A stretch of DNA of 42,218 nt from the NCBI GenBank assembly GCA_002683785.1, contig NYUB01000015.1, positions 11,107-53,324 of the forward strand. The letters run 5' to 3'. Within the stretch, counting starts at the first letter, position 1; each line of letters begins with the position of its first letter. The DNA is from Deltaproteobacteria bacterium (GTDB taxonomy: Bacteria > SAR324 > NAC60-12). The position numbers were made by a program, and so were the translations under genes. The notes under the pieces are model-generated. The model was not told the origin of the DNA. It did not search any database and saw only the letters and a list, made by a program, of their open reading frames with translations. Of the stretch, positions 28,520-36,800 are shown one piece after another.

Positions 28520-31500
28520 TCATTGACGGGGCTGGAAACGGATAATTTCAGAATCACAATCCGCAACTGCTCTCTCGGTCTTGGCCAGCAGCTCAGGGGT
28601 GATTTCGAGGTCATCCAGCACCCCAGGAATCACACGAGCCACTTCCTTGGCAACGCCATCGACAAGAATGGTCGTAGTCTCAAATAACTCTCCTGCATCC
28701 TGGTAACATGATTTGCAGTTGCTGCAGAGGGGCATATCCTCCTCGGTGATACTGACCCAGGGGCCCGCCTTAGCAGACGCCGGAACTGTTTCCTGCAACG
28801 TCTCCGGCGTGGAAACCATGCTATTCATAAGACCATCTGCCATGCCGGAAGAAGAGGGCATGCGCGAAGACGCGGCCAGTTCCGACATTCCTTTGGCAAT
28901 CGTATCAAGATTCTTTTCATGACGGTTCATCAACCCCTGGTAGCGTTCCTTCCACTCCTGAAGCTCAACTCGGTGGGATTTTTCCATTTCCCGAACCGGT
29001 TGACCGCTGAGGAATCGCAGCATTTGCCAGTTACGCAGACGTTCTTCAGTCAGTCCGATGACCGCATCCGAGACCAGTAGACGGATCAGATGCTTGTCTT
29101 CGTCTACCGACCAGATGAAAGGTATTTGGTAACTCCGTTCTCCAGCTGACAACTGAAGGTATTCCACAACAGGAATCAGGTCTTCCTCTCCGGAAGTACT
29201 CTTAAAGTGTTTGCGGAATCGCCCTTCCGTGGCAGCAAAATCGGCTGGTGTGAGTGGAATTTCCTTCAGTGCGGTGTTGCCGTCCTGGTCTATGTATTCG
29301 ATGTTGATCCGGGTCCAGTCCTCGGTCGGATCAGGGTTGCCTTCCAGGGTAAATCGTTTCCCCAGACTTTCTCCGCCATCCGGGTCGTGTATAAAAACCG
29401 GATTCATGCGGCTTTCCACAGCTAGACGTGCCTGGCGACTGGCCGCTGCGTCAGCAATGCCGTGTTCGGCCTGGCATGGAGTATAGACGTCCATCAACGC
29501 AGGATGAGCCTCGGTGCCCAGCATCAGGTTGACGCAACGCAGAAAATGCCCCATCAACCCGGCCGATGTCTGCATCACCAGTACCCTCGGATGGAATGCG
29601 GCGATCAATCCGAGTTCCTTCCGTCTTTCCTGCTTGCCTGACTGAGCACGTCCAAATCGGCTGAGGTCTGAATCCTGAGCCATGTAGCTTGCCGTAGAAG
29701 CCTGTCCTCCGGTGTTGGAATAGGTTCCGGAATTGAGGACGACCACCTTAACCGGTGTACTGGTGGAAAGAAGACGTGAAAGTGCACCGAAACCGATGTC
29801 ATAGGTGGCTCCGTCACCGCCCAGATCAATCACGGCAGGCTGCAGGGCCAGTTCCTTTCCACTGAAATCAGACCAACTGAAATATTTGAAATATTCATCA
29901 TGGACTTTTTCGTCATAGCTGTCCTGCAATTCAAGCGCTGCGATACGTAGTGCTTTGATTTCCTCAGTATTGGTGGCACTCAGACCTTCGAAGATACCTT
30001 TGGCCAACGGAGCACTATCCTGGAAGAGGCTATTCACCCAGGGATCGGTGTAGGGATTGAAGGGAAAGGTCGATCCATAGACACTGCTGCAACCAGTCGC
30101 ATTGGCGAAAACCGAGGATGCCGGGCCGTGACCGGTCGGTCCGCTTTCAAACTGGTAAAGACGCCGATCGAGAACCGTCATCGTGCGTTTGATCCGTTCC
30201 AGCCTGGATCCCTGCTCCTTAACATTCTCCAGTTTCAAAATCTTATCACGCAGCTTTTCAGTGAGGCCTTCCAGTTGACGGGCATGTTCCAGGTAATGCT
30301 GGCGGCGCATCGCCCGATTGGCCGAGGTGATCAGTCTGATCGCAGTCACTTCTCCGCACCCCCGGCAGGCTCCGTGCCCCCCCGTCATAGCGTAATAGTT
30401 GTCTCTTTCGAGCATCAGCCGCTTGCTGTCGCCCCCGGGTTTGAGAGCATCCTTGATGAAACGTGCCGGGGAATCAGGAAGTTTGCTCAGAAAGCGAAAA
30501 TTGTGACGCATTTCCTGCAGTCGCTCACGTTCTTCAGGCTGTTTCACAAGGGCTCCGGGACCACAGACATCCACACATTCCATGCAGCCTGTACATTTCC
30601 AAGGATCGATGACGACTGAGTAAAGCGCACCACTACCTGGATTTTTCTGCTCCATGGCATCGTAAAAACTTCGAGTCCTAGCCAGAGGAAAGGCGTTCAA
30701 ACGGGCCAAAGCCTCGCGTAACTGGTTCCTTGCCTGAGGTTGAAGCCCTTCCAATTGGTCCAGGGCCCTCGCCGATGCTTCAGTAAATCCAATAATGGAT
30801 TCGGAGTTCCTGAACTCGTCCCGGATTCCCTGGGTCAATGGAAGCAGAAAACGATGCAGGTTTTCTCGCTGTCTCTCACTAAGCTTGATGGCTTCCAGGG
30901 AGGCATTTAGCGAGTCATGGATTTCATGCAATGAATTCGGAATCGCTGCATCGGGACAGATGAGGGTGCATTCCAGGCAGCCCGTACAGAGGTCAGGATC
31001 AAACTCCGGAACTGAAAGCCGAAAAAGCCCTTTGTCTTTCCAGGATGCACTTCCGGAAGGCATGAATAGCCCAATCCCCGGCAATACGGGTGATTCATCA
31101 ATGCTGCCGTCTTTGAATGGTTTGGCTACCGAAGCATTGAAGTAATCGGTATCCCCCAGACCCTGATAATCTGCGGAATGCCCATGGATTCCCATGTTCG
31201 CCGACACCTCGAGACCCGACGCCTTTGATTCTCCAGCAGGTGGTTTCCATTCTAAATAATTCTGCTTTAAGTAGTCGACTTCACGTGTGGATTCCATTCC
31301 CTCTTCAAGGACACGCATATTGCTTTCAACAACTTCAGGCCCCTTAGCCCCAAATTTTTTTTCCACTTGCTGTTGTATCTTGTCCAACAAGGCCTCTCGA
31401 CTTACACCTTGACGGATACGTACGTCATGGGCGCAAAGTGCACCGATGAAAACCACGCCCATCATCCGAATCTGCAGATCCGGAGAAGGGGCATGCCTGC

Positions 31501-33631
31501 GTGCGACTCCAAAGGCGTCAACGATCAGAAAATGGATTCTCCGTTCCAGAAGAGTTCTGCGGGCCTGATCCGGTAATTCTTCCCAAACCTCTTGAGGGCT
31601 CTGTCCGGATTGCATGATGTACGTCCCTCCTGGAACCAAACCGTTGAGTGGGTTGGTGTGTTCAAAAACCTTATGATCTGGCGAAATGACGATTTCCACT
31701 TCCTCAAGCTGGGCATTGGTGATTTTCACCGGTTCTGGACTGAGCGTGAGGTAGAAATTAGTCGGAGCCCCACTTTTTTCCGAACCATACTTGGGTGCCG
31801 ATTTAGAATGCAGGCCCAATACGGCTGCCAGGATATCGGTAAGCAGTTTTCCGCTGGCAATCGTTCCGTACCCTCCGACGGAATGGAACCTTACCCGCAG
31901 GGCCTCCTTCGGCAGCAGGTGAGGATTGTCACCGGTTTCCAGGGTCATCGAAACGGTCTCAGGATAAGCCTTTTTCAACTGCTCCTGAATGACGGACATT
32001 TCAGGAGATGCTCCGTCTGTGAAAAACCTCGAGCCAAGGTAAAAGAAGGGAACATTTCGGCCACTGATCATGTTCTCGAATGCTGCCACCAGATGCCTCG
32101 GTTGGAGATCATGCCCGCCGAGACCAAAAATTCCGGTGTTCACCAAAGGGAACTCGGCCAGTCCGGGAATCCCCGGATGACGTTTCGCTCTGTGATTCTC
32201 AACACCTCGGTAGAGGGCCTGATTGACAAGCTGGGTGAGGGCGGTCGTTCCGGAACGTTCCAGAACCGTCACCGCCTTTTTCCCTTGAAGCACGTGGACA
32301 ATGTCTGCTTCCGGGAAGGGATGAAATAATTTCACAGAAACCACCCCGACACGATGCCCCTGCCGGCGAAGGTAGGAAGCCACCGCTTCAGCATCATCCG
32401 TCACTGAACCCATTCCCAGCAACACCCATTCTGCATCATCTGTCCAGGCCGTTTGCACAGGGCGGTATTCCCGTCCCGTCAGAGCCGTGTATTCCTTCAT
32501 TGCCTGAACCACAAAACGTGGGACTTCACTGGCAAAGTGGGTGATGTGATCCGCAATGCCGGCCTGGAAATCCGGTTGATTCTGGACCCCCCCTGTGAGC
32601 CCCGGACTGTGGGGGTCAACCAGGGCCGGCACTCGCTGTCGGCTTCCTTTGCGATGAGCATGGATCCATTGACGTTTCCAGTTACCCTGAAGTTCCAGCG
32701 GTACCCATTGAAGGGTCGTTTCCAGGAGCGTTTCTTCAGAATCTTGCTCCAGCTGAAGTTCATTCTCCCCAAGAAAGATATTCAACTCTTTGAAAGCGAG
32801 TGCTTCGAATTCCAAGGAATGATGCTCCAGGAAATGTTTCAACTGCCAGAATCTACCTCGCGCACCAAACAGGATTTCCTGCGCTACTGAAGGACACTGG
32901 ATACGGTCTCTCGGATCTCCGAGGAAGTGTTTTAACATTTCCGGTTCCGGCAAACGGACTTCACTCTGCATATGGCTGGTTGAAAATCCATCCATGGCAT
33001 TCGCAGCAGGAATCAGCGCGAGGGTACTGCTGCGGTAAGCAATTGCAGCCAAATCCGCAGCTTCCTGGGGATTGCTTCCAAAAAGGATTGTATAGCCCGA
33101 AGGTAGCAGGGCATAGACATCGTCATGACCTGCCATTACGTTCAGGGAGTTTCGTGACACGACCCTCGCCGCGATCTGGAGCACAAAACCGCCAATTTTC
33201 TTCCCTGCCGTGACGAAATGGGATTCTAGCCCATAGAGAATTCCCTGGCTTGAAGAAGCATTGGAAATGTATTTCCCACCGGTTAGTGCCGCTCCCATGG
33301 CTCCGCTCTGGGCCGAATGCTCTCCTTCCGGTTCAAAGAAAAAAGGACGGCGTCCCCAGACATTGATTCCTCCGGAAGCCCGGTAAGCTTCAAAAATTTC
33401 TGAAATTTCCGTTGATGGAGTGATTGGGTAGCCGATCACTCCGTCACAGACCTGTTCCATCACATGAGCTACGGCACCATTGCCATGCATCACCGCTTCG
33501 ATACCGGGGAAGGGCACTTCTACTTCCAAATTCTGGTTCGCGGGCGCTTTGGGTTTTTTACTTGTGACGGATTTCTTTTTTGGACGATTGACAGTCCGCC
33601 GATCCGGTGCAGTGACTTCAGCTTCATTCAT
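28520..33631 (-). CDS. Expanded pyruvate/2-oxoacid:ferredoxin (flavodoxin) oxidoreductase, fused alpha-gamma-ferredoxin-beta
   Basis: GYPITPSTEISEIFEAY; gamma domain VRFHSVGGYGTIASGKLL; CTGCLECTLICP and CTGCMECVDVCG; GHGACRGCGE; GGDGATYDIGFGALSRLL...NSGTYSNTGGQAS; ATG 33631 with GGAGG 8 nt upstream preferred over GTG 33703. Confidence 0.88.
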   Translation of the reverse strand: MNEAEVTAPDRRTVNRPKKKSVTSKKPKAPANQNLEVEVPFPGIEAVMHGNGAVAHVMEQVCDGVIGYPITPSTEISEIFEAYRASGGINVWGRRPFFFEPEGEHSAQSGAMGAALTGGKYISNASSSQGILYGLESHFVTAGKKIGGFVLQIAARVVSRNSLNVMAGHDDVYALLPSGYTILFGSNPQEAADLAAIAYRSSTLALIPAANAMDGFSTSHMQSEVRLPEPEMLKHFLGDPRDRIQCPSVAQEILFGARGRFWQLKHFLEHHSLEFEALAFKELNIFLGENELQLEQDSEETLLETTLQWVPLELQGNWKRQWIHAHRKGSRQRVPALVDPHSPGLTGGVQNQPDFQAGIADHITHFASEVPRFVVQAMKEYTALTGREYRPVQTAWTDDAEWVLLGMGSVTDDAEAVASYLRRQGHRVGVVSVKLFHPFPEADIVHVLQGKKAVTVLERSGTTALTQLVNQALYRGVENHRAKRHPGIPGLAEFPLVNTGIFGLGGHDLQPRHLVAAFENMISGRNVPFFYLGSRFFTDGASPEMSVIQEQLKKAYPETVSMTLETGDNPHLLPKEALRVRFHSVGGYGTIASGKLLTDILAAVLGLHSKSAPKYGSEKSGAPTNFYLTLSPEPVKITNAQLEEVEIVISPDHKVFEHTNPLNGLVPGGTYIMQSGQSPQEVWEELPDQARRTLLERRIHFLIVDAFGVARRHAPSPDLQIRMMGVVFIGALCAHDVRIRQGVSREALLDKIQQQVEKKFGAKGPEVVESNMRVLEEGMESTREVDYLKQNYLEWKPPAGESKASGLEVSANMGIHGHSADYQGLGDTDYFNASVAKPFKDGSIDESPVLPGIGLFMPSGSASWKDKGLFRLSVPEFDPDLCTGCLECTLICPDAAIPNSLHEIHDSLNASLEAIKLSERQRENLHRFLLPLTQGIRDEFRNSESIIGFTEASARALDQLEGLQPQARNQLREALARLNAFPLARTRSFYDAMEQKNPGSGALYSVVIDPWKCTGCMECVDVCGPGALVKQPEERERLQEMRHNFRFLSKLPDSPARFIKDALKPGGDSKRLMLERDNYYAMTGGHGACRGCGEVTAIRLITSANRAMRRQHYLEHARQLEGLTEKLRDKILKLENVKEQGSRLERIKRTMTVLDRRLYQFESGPTGHGPASSVFANATGCSSVYGSTFPFNPYTDPWVNSLFQDSAPLAKGIFEGLSATNTEEIKALRIAALELQDSYDEKVHDEYFKYFSWSDFSGKELALQPAVIDLGGDGATYDIGFGALSRLLSTSTPVKVVVLNSGTYSNTGGQASTASYMAQDSDLSRFGRAQSGKQERRKELGLIAAFHPRVLVMQTSAGLMGHFLRCVNLMLGTEAHPALMDVYTPCQAEHGIADAAASRQARLAVESRMNPVFIHDPDGGESLGKRFTLEGNPDPTEDWTRINIEYIDQDGNTALKEIPLTPADFAATEGRFRKHFKSTSGEEDLIPVVEYLQLSAGERSYQIPFIWSVDEDKHLIRLLVSDAVIGLTEERLRNWQMLRFLSGQPVREMEKSHRVELQEWKERYQGLMNRHEKNLDTIAKGMSELAASSRMPSSSGMADGLMNSMVSTPETLQETVPASAKAGPWVSITEEDMPLCSNCKSCYQDAGELFETTTILVDGVAKEVARVIPGVLDDLEITPELLAKTERAVADCDSEIIRFQPRQ

Positions 33632-33728
33632 GGAAAGGGCCTCCAGTGCTTTGAGGAAGGTGTGGAGTCCTGTCGGAAGGAGAAACCTCCGTTTCGTCAG
33701 CACTCTTGACCTAACAAAAGGAAACTAG

Positions 33729-33753
33729 AACTGACGACAGGACGTTGTCAGTT
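33729..33753. promoter_or_regulatory. Inverted repeat upstream of the PFOR gene
   Basis: AACTGACGA-CAGGACG-TTGTCAGTT, 9 bp including one G.T wobble, 7-nt loop. Confidence 0.4.
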
Positions 33754-33837
33754 TAACACGTCTCATTTTGGCCACGTATACGACAATTTACGTATATTTC
33801 CCTAAGAAGAATCGAGGAGAAAAAGAGGGTGTACTTC

Positions 33838-33869
33838 CCAATAAAAACCAAGGTACTGGTTTTTATTGG
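33838..33869. terminator. Perfect 13-bp inverted repeat downstream of the carboxylase gene, probable terminator
   Basis: CCAATAAAAACCA-AGGTAC-TGGTTTTTATTGG, ~30 nt beyond the stop of the minus-strand carboxylase gene. Confidence 0.55.
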
Positions 33870-33898
33870 AAAGATATATAGTAGGATTGAACTTTGAT

Positions 33899-36800
33899 TC
33901 AGTTGCTCAGGGAAACGGTCATGTCAACCGTTTCGACAATGAAAAGCAAGTCTCCTACATTAACGGTCTGGCGATCTTCTGCAATCACCCGGGTGACACG
34001 GTAGTGTTGATTCTGGGGATAAATCATCTGCCCGTCACCACTCTTGAAATGGGCCAGATTGATTTCTGAAAAGACCTTCATTGATTCCAGCAGGCATATC
34101 GGATGATCGATATCAATCACCTGTCCTTCACGTACAAAGGGTTCCTCTTCCGGTGAAGGACTCAAATAAAAGCCTCCCATCTGGGGTGAAATCACCTTGA
34201 TTTCATTCGTTTCCTCTACAACCAGTTCTTCTTGGCTCAAGCCATTGCCAGAATCACCAGAATCATTTTCGACTCGGGATTTCAATTCATTGGCATCAAT
34301 TCGTTTAAGAAATTCTTTCAGAAAACCGGTATCGAAACGTCCTTTGAGAAAATTCTGGTCGTCAAGGATCATGCGACTCAGAGCAAGATTGGTCGAAATC
34401 CCCTCAAGCCGGACACGTCCCAGGTAATCCAACATTCTAGCACAGGCTTCCTTTCTGGAGGAACCCCAGCAGATGATCTGTGCAATCATGCTGTCATAGT
34501 AGGGCGGCACCAAAGAACCCTCTTCCACAGAACTGATAACACGCACATGTGTTTCTTCAGGAAAATGCACCTCACCCACATAACCAGGTTCAGGAATAAA
34601 ACTCAGGCTTCCATCATCCTGAACCTCGACCCGTTCCGCATTGACACGTACTTCTATCGCATGACCGTCAAATCTGACTGGTAGTTGAGCGATGCTTTTG
34701 CCTTGGGCAACAAGAAACTGCTGCTGTACGAGGTCCACTTGGGAGACCATTTCACTCACAGGGTGCTCGACCTGGAGGCGTGTATTCATTTCCATAAAAT
34801 AAACCTGTTTTCCTTTCAGGTCGTATATGAATTCCACTGTTCCTGCACCAACGTAATTGATGTGGTTGATCAATTCCAAAGCGTAATCAAACAGGATTTT
34901 CTGGGTCTTTTTGGGAATATTGAAAACCGATTCTTCAATCAGTTTCTGGTAATCACGCTGAACTGAGCAATCACGAATCCCCAGAAGTTTGGAATTGCCT
35001 TTGATATCACGAAGAACCTGAACTTCTAGATGGCGCATGGAAGTGATAAATTTTTCAAGATAGAGGTCTCCGTTACCGAATGCACTCAAAGCCTCTTGGG
35101 ACATCCTGCTGAATGTTGAAGGAAACCAGTCCGGGTCTTCGACAACTCCGATACCTTTTCCCCCGCCTCCATGTGCTGCTTTGATCAGAACTGGGAAACC
35201 AATTTCCTGTGCAACACTTGCAGCATGAACCGGATCGGTGAGAGCGCCCTCACTTCCTGGAACAACCGGAATATTAAGGCTTTTGGCGGTAGCAATCGCA
35301 TTGGATTTATTCCCCATGCGGTCCATGTTCTCTGCACGAGGACCAATGAAATTAAAACCATGTTCGCGGCAGATACGTGCATATCTAGGGGATTCGGAAA
35401 GGAATCCTATCCCAGGATGAATAGCATCCACTTCCTCCTGTTCTGCGACTCGGATCACACTCATAGCGTTGAGGTAGCTTTCCTGTGGAGTATCTCCCCC
35501 GATGCAGACCAGACGATCATCCTCACCAAGTTGCTTGACAGGTTTGCTTTCCATATCCGGATCAGAGGCAACCAGTATCGTCTGCAATCCTGCTTCTCTT
35601 GCTCCCTGGATCAACCTTGCTGCGGTACAACCCCGGGCATGGATCAGTACTTTGTTGATGTTCTTGGGTCGGAATTTGTCACTACGACTCAGACGTTGGA
35701 CATGCTCCTGAATTGAAAGCCGGTATTCTCCAGCAAGGATCCTGGCAATAACATCCTTTACCTGATGCTGGGCCGTCGGAATTTGAGGATCGATCTCTTT
35801 CAAACGTTCATCCAGATTGTCATCAAACGGATTGGCCACAAGCCCGTCCATGGCCTCATTGTTCGAGGAGAGATAATTGGACAGGGTCGCATGGGCGGGC
35901 AGGTGACTTTCCACCACAAGCTGTCCAGCAAAGGGCATTTGTGTCCCTGAAAGGTAATAGGTACGAACCAGCAGGTGAGTCATGAAACTGGCCTGGGCCC
36001 CTCCGGTGCAATCACGGAATCCGAAACAGATCACTGGCAAATCAAAGTCTTTAATGAAACGAGTCAGTCTGTCATTGATGATTGACATTGAAAACAATGA
36101 ACCCGCCCCCTCTTTGGTCTGCATTCCTGCTGAGGAAACAAACATGATTACCGGAAGTTTCATCCGGGCACATTCATCCAGCAACCTGCATACCTTATCA
36201 CAGCTGGCCATGTCAAAAGCCCCTGCCTGAAATTCAGTATTGCTCACCACTAGACCCACTCGGTATCTCGGATTGCTTCCCGAAATTGTTTCTAAAGAAT
36301 CCGAAGTGGATTGGATTGTGTCTTTTGATCCATTTTCATTTGTCTTGGGAAGGTCCTCTTTAGAAATTTCAAAATGAGCAAGTCCTGTGATCACTCCGCA
36401 GGGCATCCCTCCATTAGACAAAGCACGTTCGATGGCATCTCTAAAACCAGGGAACTGTAAAGGATTGGAAGTGATTCGATCGCCATAGAGTTCTTGAAAA
36501 CCAGTAAAGAATTGATCAATGACCTTGGCTGGGCTAATTGGGTTTCTTTTGTATTCACGAAGCAGATTTTGAATCAACAGGTCCTTGTAGGCCTGATCCA
36601 GTCGATTCCAGAAATCCTTGATACCAATGTTTCGAGGAGTGATCTTCCCGTCAAAACGCCCCTTGCCTTGTTGATCGGTATATAAAGAAGGAAGGAGACC
36701 GGAAAAAAAGTAACGGACTACACCAAACAAGGGAGGACTCATCCTTGGAAACACAACCCTCTTCCAGGTGCTGATGGTGCCCATCACTTCATCACAGTCT

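Noticed and set aside
31592-32329. 245-aa + strand ORF
   Set aside because: Antisense to the PFOR gene; no motif.
33632-33703. GTG start for PFOR at 33703
   Set aside because: ATG at 33631 has a clear GGAGG at good spacing; the upstream extension has no family resemblance.
35171-35716. 181-aa + strand ORF
   Set aside because: Antisense to the biotin carboxylase domain; Cys/His-rich composition typical of shadow frames.
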